Origin: Geobacter sp. UBA698
Lineage (GTDB): Bacteria > Desulfobacterota > Desulfuromonadia > Geobacterales > Pseudopelobacteraceae
Direction: 5' to 3'
Assembly: GCA_002298925.1 (NCBI GenBank)
Contig: DBMM01000108.1
Coordinates: forward strand, 34,874 to 98,873
Length of the DNA: 64,000 nucleotides
Positions 54,994 to 63,677 of this stretch are shown piece by piece. The notes below the pieces were generated by a model. That model was not told the DNA's origin, did not search any database, and was given only the letters and a program-made list of their open reading frames with translations. Both the position numbers and the translations under genes were made by a program. Every line of letters starts with the position of its first letter. The stretch's first letter is position 1.

Positions 54994-56667
54994 CTAGAAT
55001 GTGTAACGGTAGGTGAAAGAAAGTGTGCCGCGATCCTTGAGCAGGGCTGGGTCGCCGTTATTGATCAGTCCGAGGGCCGGATCGACGCGGTATTTGCCGA
55101 AATAGTCAACATAGGCCAGATCGAATTTGTGCCGGGCCAGGTAATCCAGCGACGCGCCGACACTGTAGGAACCGGCATCTTTCTGCAGGATGCCGGTGGC
55201 CGAGTTGCCTCTCAGCCCGCGGCTGAATGACATGGGCAGGGTCAGGTCTGCTCCGGGAAATACCTGGAACCAGGTTGGCGCAAAGGTCACGTCGACCGAG
55301 ACGAAGTCCTTGCTGATCCGGTCGATGTCGGTATAGCCGTCGCGCCCCTTGAATACCGCCTGACCTTGCGTTGTCTTGAGCCAGTTGCTCCAGTTGAATT
55401 CCACCAGCCATTGAGCCGAGTCGAATACAGGGGTCTTGTTGATCAGGCCCAGGAAGTTGACGAGCGCATGCAGGGTGTCTCCGCGGGCTCCGGCGGTATC
55501 TCCCCGACCGGGAAGCCCTGCTGTCGGAACCTGAACCAGCTCGCTCTGGAGCGGCATGTTATGGCGATAGGAAAATTCCGCTCCGACACTGACTCCCAGA
55601 ATCTGCTTGGAAAGACTGATGCCGTAGAGATCGATATTGGAGGCATACACGGAATGTATTACTCCGGCATCCGTATCCAGGTGAAGCTGCGGAAACTTGT
55701 CGGAGAAATTACGGTAGTAAAAGCCGAGGGTGCCGTTGAGCCATTCGGGATTCCAGCGGGCGCCCACCCCCCAGTCCCTGGCCTGACGTGGAATTATGTC
55801 GCGTCCGATGGTCAGAAAAGATGCGCTTGTCGGGTCGAGAATGTACGTCTCCCCCGACTGCATCATGAAATCGTAAATCCCCATGTAGCTACCGGCCTCC
55901 GGGTAGCGGTTTGGCTCCCATTCCAGGAAATACTGCCCCATAACCGTAATGGTGCTGGTGGGCTGGGCAGTGATCGAAAGGCTGTTCAGCGGTCGGAACA
56001 GCTCCTTGGCACTGGTATTGGGCACCGCATATCCTTTGGCGATGTCGAGCGGCGACTGGGCATAGGCTATGCCGTTGAGGGCGGCATTGAGCTGCAGGCT
56101 TTCTCCCCAGTATTGCGTCTGGCGGCCGATCTTCAGCTGAACCGGAATCTCTGCGAGCTCGAACTTGCCGAACGCAAAGGCATCCAGCAACTCGCCGCTC
56201 GGTCCCCTGTAATACCTTTTGACGTAGCCACTGTAGCCAAGGGATTGCTGTCCGTCCGGCCCCAGATGGTTAGAGGTGCTGACGGAGTGGTTCTGATGCG
56301 ATTCATAGGCCTGATCGTACCAGCCGGCTCCGCTGAATCTGACTCCGTACTTGCCTTGATAAGAGACATCCAGTTCCGACATGAGATCCAGCCGGTTCGC
56401 GACGATGCCATGGTCGAAATTGCGATTCCCGTCGTCGTTGTTTGGGCTTGCATTGACGGTCGCATCAGGCTTGTCGACCCGATACCCCAGGTTGTAGCGG
56501 ATGGAGTTATCCCAGTTGATCTTGATCTCCTCGATTCCCGTTTTGATCTCAAATGCTTCGGCACTGCCGCAAACGCCCAAAAAGGCAGCAATGGCTGTGA
56601 GGTACAAACCAACTCGACCCGTTTGCAATCCGGCTGCTTTCGACATCCTGAATACATAATCCCCCAT
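54994..56667 (-). CDS. DUF1302 family outer membrane protein
   Basis: A 557-residue protein and first gene of the block. The N-terminal region has a signal peptide ending near residue 38 (FLGVCGSAEAFE), then beta-strand-rich sequence with many aromatic residues and a final FTYRYTF, typical of an outer-membrane barrel. DUF1302 features include IKINWDNSIRYNLGYRV and GRQTQYWGESLQLN. AAAAGGAGG precedes the ATG at 56667 at good spacing. DUF1302 is known from gene pairs with DUF1329; it probably is a porin for a hydrophobic substrate. Confidence 0.88.
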   Translation of the reverse strand: MGDYVFRMSKAAGLQTGRVGLYLTAIAAFLGVCGSAEAFEIKTGIEEIKINWDNSIRYNLGYRVDKPDATVNASPNNDDGNRNFDHGIVANRLDLMSELDVSYQGKYGVRFSGAGWYDQAYESHQNHSVSTSNHLGPDGQQSLGYSGYVKRYYRGPSGELLDAFAFGKFELAEIPVQLKIGRQTQYWGESLQLNAALNGIAYAQSPLDIAKGYAVPNTSAKELFRPLNSLSITAQPTSTITVMGQYFLEWEPNRYPEAGSYMGIYDFMMQSGETYILDPTSASFLTIGRDIIPRQARDWGVGARWNPEWLNGTLGFYYRNFSDKFPQLHLDTDAGVIHSVYASNIDLYGISLSKQILGVSVGAEFSYRHNMPLQSELVQVPTAGLPGRGDTAGARGDTLHALVNFLGLINKTPVFDSAQWLVEFNWSNWLKTTQGQAVFKGRDGYTDIDRISKDFVSVDVTFAPTWFQVFPGADLTLPMSFSRGLRGNSATGILQKDAGSYSVGASLDYLARHKFDLAYVDYFGKYRVDPALGLINNGDPALLKDRGTLSFTYRYTF

Positions 56668-56826
56668 ACACCCTCCTTTTAATTAATCTCTCGCCGCGTA
56701 ATCCTCAAAATGCAGGTGAATTGGACTAATCCACCGCATTCGGAGTTAACCGTAACGATGTTCCTAACTCGACAGACATGAACGTAGTTGGATTAGATGA
56801 AACGCGAGTTGTCAATAATGACATCA

Positions 56827-56842
56827 TTCAAACAGTGTTCCA
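56827..56842 (-). promoter_or_regulatory. Candidate sigma-54 promoter of the amine-oxidation block
   Basis: Read on the minus strand: TGGAACACTGTTTGAA, compared with TGGCACNNNNNTTGCA. The -24 GG is right and the spacing correct, but the -12 GC reads GA. It lies 160 bases ahead of the DUF1302 start and about 125 bases downstream of the paired palindromes, the arrangement of NtrC-type activation. A sigma-54-dependent activator gene lies just upstream. One deviating base keeps confidence modest. Confidence 0.4.
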
Positions 56843-56965
56843 AAATAAAGTCATTGCCGGATTATATTTTTATAAGAATAAAAACAAATAATTCAAGCCA
56901 GTTACAGTCATCGAGAAACTGCCCCAGAAGTTGACGGCAATCATTCCGGGTCTAATATCAAATTT

Positions 56966-57012
56966 AGAGACATCAATGTCTCTACTAAATAAAACAGAGG
57001 GACATTAATGGC
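56966..57012. promoter_or_regulatory. Paired palindromes, candidate upstream activating sequence
   Basis: A perfect 18-base inverted repeat, AGAGACATCAATGTCTCT, at 56966-56983, is followed by an imperfect copy, GACATTAATGGC, at 57001-57012. Their centres are 32 bases apart, close to three helical turns, so two dimers would bind on the same face. The location, upstream of the DUF1302 gene and beyond the terminator of the activator gene, fits binding by that activator. Confidence 0.5.
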
Positions 57013-57067
57013 TCGCATCAGAGCTATTTGTGTTGGGAGAAGGCGGGGTTTTTAATGTAGTTACGGA

Positions 57068-57103
57068 AAAAAGAAAGGGCCAAACCCGAACAATCCGGGT
57101 TTG
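57068..57103 (-). terminator. Intrinsic terminator after the NtrC-type activator gene
   Basis: CAAACCCG at 57081 pairs with CGGGTTTG at 57096. On the minus strand the hairpin is followed by a T-rich tract (CCCTTTCTTTTTT). It separates the regulators from the DUF1302 promoter region. Between this and the activator stop at 57273 (57104-57272) I see only short GCAGG-type repeats. Confidence 0.75.
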
Positions 57104-57272
57104 CAAGGCGACATGAACCGAGTGGCAGGCAGGTAGGCAACAAGCAGGTTGTGGCAAGCAGGTCGGGAGGGGAATTTGGCAGCCGCTCCCATCCCTGGCG
57201 TAGATGCCGGGATATGAAATTTCAGCGGGACATTTATACCTCACACAAGGGAAAATGCAGGCAGGAGTGGTC

Positions 57273-58655
57273 TTAATTATCTCGAAACAATGAGGGATCG
57301 ATGTCCCAGGCATGCAGCAGCCGGTGAATGTGTCGACGATTTATGCCGGCATAGTCGGCTACCTTGGTGATGTTTCCATGAAAGTGGTTCAAGAGCGACA
57401 TAAAATAATTGCGGCCGGTTTCCCTGAAAACCTGATCCTTGAATTCGTGGAAGTTTTGGGTGGGTAACGTTGAAGTGGACGTTTGCAAACTTTTCGGCAG
57501 ATGTTTTACGTCAAGGATTTCAGGATTATTAAATGTCATGATCTGCTCCAAAAGGTTCACCATTTCCCGGATATTGCCAGGCCATTTGTAATCACAGAAA
57601 ATTTTCATTGCGGCCGGAGATACCGATGAAATTTTGCGGTTAAGTTTTCGATTCAAGCGAGTCAGATAGCACTGAATTAACGGGGGTATATCCTCGATCC
57701 TGTCGCGCAGAGGGGGAAGATGTATCTCGATCACCTTGAGCCGGTAATAGAGGTCCTCCCGAAAGCGCCCCTGCTCTACCTCAAGACTGAGATTGCGGTT
57801 AGTGGCCGCCAGAATCCTGGCATGCGCCTGGCGCCGGCGACTCTCGCCAACCCGTACAAAGGTCATTTCCTCAAGAACGCGCAGCAGTTTTTTCTGAGCC
57901 ATCAGCGGAATTTCGCCGATTTCATCGAGAAAGGCGGTGCCATTATCTGCCGCCTCAATATGTCCGGCCCTGTCCTTGTGAGCGCCGGTATAGGCTCCTT
58001 TGGCATGACCAAAGAGTTCGCTTTCGATCAGCGTGTCCGGAATTGTTGCGCAGTCCACCGTGATAAAAGGCCGTTCATGACGGTTTCCGGCAGCATGGAT
58101 AGCATGGGCGATAACTTCCTTGCCCGTTCCGCTTTCACCGGTAATCAGCACCGTGGAATCGGTGTTGGCGACCGCCTCCACGGCATCAAGCACTTTGCGG
58201 ATCGCTGAGCTCTTACCCACTATTCCCTCAAATTCGCCGACACGACCGGTTGCTTCCGCAAGCACACTGAATCGTCGTTTTTGCTCATGATGATCCAGGG
58301 CCTTCTGCAGAGTCAGCTCCACAACGTCCAGGTCGAACGGCTTGGTCAGATAACTGTACACGCCCGAACGCATGGCCTGAACCGCGCTGTCAATGGTACC
58401 AAATGCAGTCAGAACAATAACAGGCAGGTCCGGCAAAATTTTAAGAGCCTCCTGCGCCAACGTTATACCGCTCATGCCCGGCATATTCAGATCGAATATG
58501 GCAACATCCGGCTGCCATGACTCCACACAGGCCAAGCCGTCACTCTGCCTGCTCTCGCCTTTCACCTCGTACCCCATCGATTCCAGGGCCGACACAAGGG
58601 CGCTCAGCAAAGGACGTTCATCATCCACGACTAAAATTCGGGCACCGGTCGCCAT
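57273..58655 (-). CDS. NtrC-family sigma-54-dependent response regulator
   Basis: A 460-residue enhancer-binding protein: receiver domain with phosphorylated Asp55 (AIFDLNMPGMSG), AAA+ domain with Walker A (GESGTGKEVIA), the sigma-54 contact motif as GAYTGA (the F to Y variant), and Walker B (NGTAFLDEIGEI), and a Fis-type helix-turn-helix at the end (ITKVADYAGINRRHIHRL). I place the start at 58655, with AAGGAG seven bases upstream; the frame overlaps the kinase gene stop. It is probably the activator of the DUF1302-qhp-AOR block. Confidence 0.94.
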   Translation of the reverse strand: MATGARILVVDDERPLLSALVSALESMGYEVKGESRQSDGLACVESWQPDVAIFDLNMPGMSGITLAQEALKILPDLPVIVLTAFGTIDSAVQAMRSGVYSYLTKPFDLDVVELTLQKALDHHEQKRRFSVLAEATGRVGEFEGIVGKSSAIRKVLDAVEAVANTDSTVLITGESGTGKEVIAHAIHAAGNRHERPFITVDCATIPDTLIESELFGHAKGAYTGAHKDRAGHIEAADNGTAFLDEIGEIPLMAQKKLLRVLEEMTFVRVGESRRRQAHARILAATNRNLSLEVEQGRFREDLYYRLKVIEIHLPPLRDRIEDIPPLIQCYLTRLNRKLNRKISSVSPAAMKIFCDYKWPGNIREMVNLLEQIMTFNNPEILDVKHLPKSLQTSTSTLPTQNFHEFKDQVFRETGRNYFMSLLNHFHGNITKVADYAGINRRHIHRLLHAWDIDPSLFRDN

Positions 58656-58657
58656 AG

Positions 58658-60715
58658 TCATTCTCCTTGTTTTACAGGTAGCACGATCTTGAAAAGACAC
58701 CCTTTCGGTGTCAGGTTACGAACTTCAATCGTTCCGTTGTGATCCCTGACAATATTATAAACTATTGAAAGGCCGAGCCCTGTCCCTTGACCGACCTCTT
58801 TGGTCGTAAAAAACGGCTCAAAGACATGCGGCATATTGGAATCAGGAATGCCGGGCCCGTCATCCTGTATTTCGGTTACGTACGACAACAGGCCTTCGTC
58901 ATTGGTTGCATAAAATGTAGCAACACGAATCGTGCCATCTTTGTCCAGAGCATCAAGGGCATTTCTGATAAGGTTCCAAACGACCTGTTTCAGTCCGGAA
59001 CTGTCTGCATTGATTGTTCGATTGTCTGGACATAAATCCAGAGCAAGCGTCACTCCACGCGTTGTTGTTTCATAGCGCACAAGAGCTGCAATGTCCTGAA
59101 CAATAGCATTCGGATTAACATCCGATCTGACCGGACTCTGGATCCGTGACAGGTCCAGAAGATTGCGCAATTGGGATTGTATTCTCTGGATCTCTTCCAT
59201 AACTGTTTTCATATGATCGGAAACGTCGCTCGGTATGTCATTCCTGCGGATTATCATCTGGGCGTAGGTCGAGATCGTAGCCAGGGGGTTATTGACCTCG
59301 TGGGCAACCCCGGCTGCCAACCGGCCGATAGCCGTCAGTTTTCGCCCTTGCTCCACTACGGCAAAGGCTTTTTGCAGCTCTTCCTTCTTTTGCAGAAGAT
59401 TACCGGCCATCGAGTTGAGGGCCTTGGCCAGTTGACCGAATTCCGTAGGTTCCTCGGGAATGCGATGGGAGAGATTTCCGCTTCCGAGCTCGCGTATTCC
59501 CCAGAGAAGCGTGCGAAGGCCTTTGGATTGGTGAATAATTACGATGACAATGATTACGATGACGCCGACCAGGCCAAACACCAGGATATGAATGAAGTTA
59601 ACCCGCATTTCCATCGTTTCCGACAAAATCTTCTGAGCGCTTTCATTGGCCGGGACAGTGACTTCGTTCTCCGGCACCAGATACACGATCTTCCACCCAA
59701 GAGGTTCCACGGTTCCGTGCCCGACAAAAGCGTTGAACCCCTCGATTTTGATGCGGCCGATATTCCCTTTTTCGGCTTGGATCCTGGCCGACATCTCCCT
59801 GATCTCCGGCGAGGTGGAACTGGACAGTTTTTGTCCATGGGGAAGAGATTTTGGATTAAGTCCCAGCGCCGCCAAGGGGAGGTTGGAGGACGCTGCGATG
59901 ATGTCATTCCCGGACAACAACAACGAACTGGAGCCTTTGGATAATCTGCTGCCGCTTATTTCCCGGAGAATGTTTTCTATGGTGATATCTATGCCGATCG
60001 TGGCTTCGAATCGTCCCGCGATATACACGGGATAGAGACAGGAGATCATCCATTCCCGACTGAGAGGATCCAGGTACACGGAACTGAATATCACCTTCTT
60101 GTGCGGGTTATGGGACGGGTCTGCAAGGTAGAAGAAAGGCCACGAGGTAACTTTTCTGTCACGGGGCATGGCATTGAAATCACGCCAGGGGTAGGCACGG
60201 GTAACGCCGTTGAGGTGAACCATCCATGCCAGCACCATTCTCACCTCGCGCTCCGCCAGAGGCTTCATCAGCAGGTCCAGTGATTCCGTAGCTGCAATGA
60301 CAGGATCCTGATCTGAATCATGCCGGGGAACATACAGAACGGAATTGCCGTCATTGGTTGCGTTGCCGTAGAAACCCTCCCTGTTAAGATGATACTGGCT
60401 GCCGTTTTTAAAAGAATGTTGGCTGGGAGCTTTGAGGAGTGCTTGCGTATAAGATCCGAGCATATAGGTCTCGTCCTGAATCCTGGTGAACAGGGATGAC
60501 AGCCTGCTCGCTTCCTCTGCAAGCAGGTCTTTCAGATGTTTTTCCTGGGCAGAGATCAGTACGACCCGGGTCACTTCGGCGGTAACGTCTTGAATGGTCT
60601 GCAGATGCTTTGACGACATGAAGAGCATCAGCATCATGGGCAAGACCCAGATCAGCGTGAAACCCAGAAGAAGCTTTAAAACCAGCCTCGATTTATATCC
60701 AAAAGTATTATCCAT
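58658..60715 (-). CDS. Sensor histidine kinase with periplasmic dCache-type domain
   Basis: A 685-residue kinase from the ATG at 60715. First membrane helix at about 13-35 (LLLGFTLIWVLPMMLMLFM), periplasmic domain of about 320 residues with Cache signatures (HLNGVTRAYPWRDFNAM, REWMISCLYPVY, EATIGIDITIENIL), second helix near 370-395 (VIIVIVIIHQS), HAMP, HisKA with GVAHEVNNPLATISTYAQM, and an ATPase domain with DDGPGIPD and GQGTGLGLSIVYNIV. Cache domains bind small molecules such as amines or carboxylates, so the ligand could be the amine or its products; this is inference. Its stop overlaps the activator gene start. Confidence 0.92.
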   Translation of the reverse strand: MDNTFGYKSRLVLKLLLGFTLIWVLPMMLMLFMSSKHLQTIQDVTAEVTRVVLISAQEKHLKDLLAEEASRLSSLFTRIQDETYMLGSYTQALLKAPSQHSFKNGSQYHLNREGFYGNATNDGNSVLYVPRHDSDQDPVIAATESLDLLMKPLAEREVRMVLAWMVHLNGVTRAYPWRDFNAMPRDRKVTSWPFFYLADPSHNPHKKVIFSSVYLDPLSREWMISCLYPVYIAGRFEATIGIDITIENILREISGSRLSKGSSSLLLSGNDIIAASSNLPLAALGLNPKSLPHGQKLSSSTSPEIREMSARIQAEKGNIGRIKIEGFNAFVGHGTVEPLGWKIVYLVPENEVTVPANESAQKILSETMEMRVNFIHILVFGLVGVIVIIVIVIIHQSKGLRTLLWGIRELGSGNLSHRIPEEPTEFGQLAKALNSMAGNLLQKKEELQKAFAVVEQGRKLTAIGRLAAGVAHEVNNPLATISTYAQMIIRRNDIPSDVSDHMKTVMEEIQRIQSQLRNLLDLSRIQSPVRSDVNPNAIVQDIAALVRYETTTRGVTLALDLCPDNRTINADSSGLKQVVWNLIRNALDALDKDGTIRVATFYATNDEGLLSYVTEIQDDGPGIPDSNMPHVFEPFFTTKEVGQGTGLGLSIVYNIVRDHNGTIEVRNLTPKGCLFKIVLPVKQGE

Positions 60716-60906
60716 CTCTTCAGGACTCCACAAGCGCAAGTGCACCAATTTTTAAAACAATGTATCACTCTGCTTGATCACGTGACAAGCGTCAAGAGAA
60801 GAGGTTGACCGCACCAGGAGGACCAAAAACCAGAATAACATTCCAACGGGGCGTGAATATGGGTGGGATTATTTGCGGGGAACAGAAAGTTGGGTCGTGT
60901 TGTTAT

Positions 60907-61815
60907 CTACCACCAGCGCCAGAGCGCCAATATCAGCACGATCAAGAATACGATGGTCAGGTTCATGTATGCCATGAAGAAGAACACCCGCTCATGCAGG
61001 GGCGCCTGGCGGGGTGCCGACGCAACGAGGCGGCCTGCCACCAGCATGCTCCTGACCTTGTCCTCGCCATGGGGCGCAAGCTTCAGGGCTTCGGTCAGAT
61101 CCGTGCCCGCATTGTGCCGCCCCATGTGGGTGCCCTGCTTCCAGAGCCGGCTTTGGGTGGCGTCATAAATGGTTCCGGCATAGGCAAAACAGGCGGGTCG
61201 ACCATCCTTGCCGTCGCATGATGCCAGTTCATCGAAAGTCAGATCGCCGCTGGTAGTGGCTAAAGCAGGTTCCTTCCTCTTCGCCTTCAGACGGGGGCCG
61301 ATCACGGTGATCACAAATATGGCCGAAATGACCATAACCAGATAGAGAAAAACCTTAGCAAGCAGCAGGATGCCAAAGCGGGTATGCAGGAGCTTATCCA
61401 GTGACGTGACTCGGTAATAGGTCAGTACCGCCCCGGTGATCCCCATCATGATCATCGAGAGGATGCCGACCCGCACTTCACCGCGCGGGAGGCCGCCGGC
61501 CGCGTAAGCCGGCTTGAGGACCAGATGCACATACAGGATCGTGCCGAACCAGAGGAAGGCCGTCAGCATGTGCAGGTAACCGACGCTAAAACGGATCCCT
61601 TTGACCAGAACGCTGACCGGGGGCTGGTCTGCCTTGGCGTGAAGCGTTGCGCTGAAAGCCGCACCGGCTGGGGTCAACTCACCGCCGCCGGCCGGGTCGA
61701 GATGGCAGGAGGCGCAGGCCCGGCCGGTTTGCCTGGCATACTCTTCGGTGGCCATGCCGGCTACCGGCAGGCAGAGCAATACGAACAGCAGAGTGTAGAT
61801 AGAGGTTAGTTTCAT
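60907..61815 (-). CDS. Fused cytochrome c / membrane / cytochrome b5-type protein
   Basis: A 302-residue protein from the ATG at 61815, with GGAGG just before it. A signal segment (SIYTLLFVLLCLPVAGMA) leads to a CXXCH heme c site (TGRACASCHLDPAGG). Four or so membrane helices follow (HMLTAFLWFGTILYVHLVL, LSMIMMGITGAVLTYYRV, LLLAKVFLYLVMVISAIFVI), CopD-like. A cytochrome b5-like domain follows at about 195-265 (LTFDELASCDGKDGRPACFA, GTHMGRHNAGTDLTEALKL), then a last helix. Predicted to carry electrons across or along the inner membrane. Divergent from the RIC gene. Confidence 0.85.
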   Translation of the reverse strand: MKLTSIYTLLFVLLCLPVAGMATEEYARQTGRACASCHLDPAGGGELTPAGAAFSATLHAKADQPPVSVLVKGIRFSVGYLHMLTAFLWFGTILYVHLVLKPAYAAGGLPRGEVRVGILSMIMMGITGAVLTYYRVTSLDKLLHTRFGILLLAKVFLYLVMVISAIFVITVIGPRLKAKRKEPALATTSGDLTFDELASCDGKDGRPACFAYAGTIYDATQSRLWKQGTHMGRHNAGTDLTEALKLAPHGEDKVRSMLVAGRLVASAPRQAPLHERVFFFMAYMNLTIVFLIVLILALWRWW

Positions 61816-61981
61816 GCCTCCGTTTATACAAACATCCCGCTGCAAAGTAAATATTTCTAAAAGGGCTAGCTGCCTGCCGCCCCGAATTCGTCAGAAAACC
61901 CGGCCACCGCACTGCTTCAACCCGACCACGCTCGCATGCCGGAAAATACACCCGACAAAGCCTCCGCTGATATGGAGATTT

Positions 61982-61995
61982 TTGACTACCATCAA
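61982..61995 (+). promoter_or_regulatory. Weak FNR/HcpR-like dyad ahead of the RIC gene
   Basis: TTGACTACCATCAA is a dyad TTGA-N6-TCAA. A TATAAT lies at 62030, so the dyad centre is about 53 bases upstream of the likely start of transcription. Nitrosative-stress regulators of the Crp/Fnr family use TTGA...TCAA-like sites, and the next gene is RIC. One arm is imperfect for the longer HcpR consensus. Confidence 0.3.
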
Positions 61996-62130
61996 GCAAA
62001 CAGCGAGCAGGGTGGTATAAGCTGTTAACTATAATCTATGGTTCAACACACGGGAAAACACCAGGCGAGCAGTTTCCAGTCACATGACAAAGGCCAAACT
62101 GCGCTTCATATCGATTCAAAGGAGAAGACC

Positions 62131-62859
62131 ATGCCAGCATCATCAGATCAGAAGAAGACAGCTTCAGATACAACCATCGGCGAAATCGTTGCCGCCGATT
62201 ACCGCACCGCCAAGGTTTTCGAGGCCCATGGGATCGACTTCTGCTGTGGCGGCAAGGTTGCCCTTTCCACGATCTGCCGGGAGAAGGGGCTTGATCCCGC
62301 CCTGTTGCTGCGGGAGGTCGAGACGCTCAAGAGCGAGCAGATTGATCGCAGCCAGAACTACACCGCCTGGGAACTCCCCTTCCTGGCGGACTATATCGTC
62401 AATACCCACCATGTCTATCTCAAGGAGAATGACGGTCACATCGCCGCCTACGCCAGAAAGATAGCCGAGGTCCATGGCGCCCACCACCCCGAGGTGATCG
62501 AGATCGCCGCCATCTTCGACAAGATAAACAACGACATGGTGGCCCACCTCAGGGAAGAGGAAGAGGTCTTCTTCCCGGCCGTCAAGAGGGTCCATGCCGC
62601 CCGGAAAGCCGGCAATGAGCCGACGGCGGAAGACGTCGCAACCATCCGGACCTCCCTTGCCAAACTCGGCTCCGAACACGAGGAGATCGGAGACGCAATC
62701 CACACGATCCGTCATCTTTCAAAGGAGTATGCAATCCCTGATGACGTCTGTAACACCTTCCTGGTCACCTACCAGAAACTCAAGGAGTTCGAGGACGATC
62801 TCCACAAGCATGTCCACCTGGAGAACAACATCCTCTTTCCCAAGGCGGCAGAACTTTAG
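62131..62859 (+). CDS. ytfE: Di-iron repair protein of the RIC (YtfE/ScdA) family
   Basis: A 242-residue protein from the ATG at 62131, with AAAGGAG at good spacing. The N-terminal ScdA_N domain has TAKVFEAHGIDFCCGGKVAL with the two family cysteines. The hemerythrin-like domain carries the di-iron ligands HHVYLKEND, HPEV, HLREEEEVFF, HEEI and HVHLENN. Members repair iron-sulfur clusters damaged by nitric oxide or oxidants. The neighbour is a divergent membrane cytochrome. Confidence 0.95.
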   Translation: MPASSDQKKTASDTTIGEIVAADYRTAKVFEAHGIDFCCGGKVALSTICREKGLDPALLLREVETLKSEQIDRSQNYTAWELPFLADYIVNTHHVYLKENDGHIAAYARKIAEVHGAHHPEVIEIAAIFDKINNDMVAHLREEEEVFFPAVKRVHAARKAGNEPTAEDVATIRTSLAKLGSEHEEIGDAIHTIRHLSKEYAIPDDVCNTFLVTYQKLKEFEDDLHKHVHLENNILFPKAAEL

Positions 62860-62907
62860 TCAACATCCACAGAACATCGACACAACTGCCACCTAATCCC
62901 GGTTAGC

Positions 62908-62936
62908 TTGACAGGCTTAACCATCGCTGTTAGGTT
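62908..62936 (+). promoter_or_regulatory. lexA promoter
   Basis: A perfect TTGACA at 62908, 17-base spacer, and a poor -10 TAGGTT at 62931. The start of transcription would fall about 35 bases before the lexA start codon. The SOS box covers the -10. Confidence 0.5.
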
Positions 62937-62952
62937 GTCATCAAACAACCTA
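62931..62952. promoter_or_regulatory. LexA operator (SOS box)
   Basis: A 22-base inverted repeat with perfect 8-base arms, TAGGTTGT and ACAACCTA, around CATCAA. It fits the Geobacter-type LexA box GGTTNNCNNNNGNNNACC at every position except the single G. It overlaps the -10 of the lexA promoter, so binding would block transcription and give autoregulation. A second, weaker dyad (GGTTA...TAACC) lies at 62901-62922. Confidence 0.75.
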
Positions 62953-62975
62953 TTCAGAATGATGGAGTATTTGAA

Positions 62976-63581
62976 ATGCAACAGCTCACAACTCGTCAAA
63001 AGCAGGTACTGGAAATCATCAACGACTATATTGAAAAAGTTGGCTGTCCACCAACCCAAAGGGAAATTGCGGAACGTCTCGGAGTAAACGGCACGCTGGG
63101 AATCATGAAGCACCTCAAGGCTCTGGAAAAAAAAGGATTTCTCAGTCGTCGCGAAGGGAGTTCCCGGGGGATTGTTTTGAGTATGCCGGCTGCCCAGGCA
63201 GTTTCTCTCCCGATTGTGGGAATGGTGCGCGCCGGGGAACCGCAGCCTGCAGTGGAGGATATCCTGGGGTATTTCTCCATCGACAATTCACAAAGTAGAA
63301 GCGACGGTGCTTTTTTTCTTAGGGTTAAGGGCGACTCGATGATTGAAGCTGGCATCATTGAGGGCGATCTGGCGCTGGTGCGGCCGCAGGTTACGGCTGT
63401 TAACGGAGAGATCGTAATAGCTTTGATTGATGGGGAGGCAACCCTGAAACGTTTCTATCGAGAGCGGGGCCGGATACGCCTGCAACCTGAGAACCGGGCC
63501 ATGGAGCCGATCATCATCCGGTCGGGTGAAAACGAGGTTTCCATTATCGGCAAGCTCGTCGGAATTTACCGGCAATACTGA
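62976..63581 (+). CDS. lexA: LexA repressor
   Basis: SOS repressor of 201 residues. The N-terminal winged helix (LTTRQKQVLEIINDYIEK, PTQREIAERLGV) binds operators. The self-cleavage site is Ala86-Gly87 in GMVRAGEPQPA. The catalytic dyad is Ser121 in KGDSMIEAGI and Lys158 in EATLKRFY. All needed for RecA-stimulated cleavage. GGAG lies about 8 bases before the ATG. Confidence 0.97.
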   Translation: MQQLTTRQKQVLEIINDYIEKVGCPPTQREIAERLGVNGTLGIMKHLKALEKKGFLSRREGSSRGIVLSMPAAQAVSLPIVGMVRAGEPQPAVEDILGYFSIDNSQSRSDGAFFLRVKGDSMIEAGIIEGDLALVRPQVTAVNGEIVIALIDGEATLKRFYRERGRIRLQPENRAMEPIIIRSGENEVSIIGKLVGIYRQY

Positions 63582-63677
63582 TTACACCGCCAGATCGAGC
63601 GGGCTTCTCGGCTCCTTCACCGTCCTGACCGGGACGCAGTATGGGGCTGAAGACTGAAGGTTGAAGACTGAAGTATG

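Noticed and set aside
63641..63677. Short tandem GAAGACTGAAG/GTTGAAGACTGAAG repeats after lexA
   Set aside because: Only two or three units, no spacer pattern, and not a CRISPR; probably a small dispersed repeat fragment.
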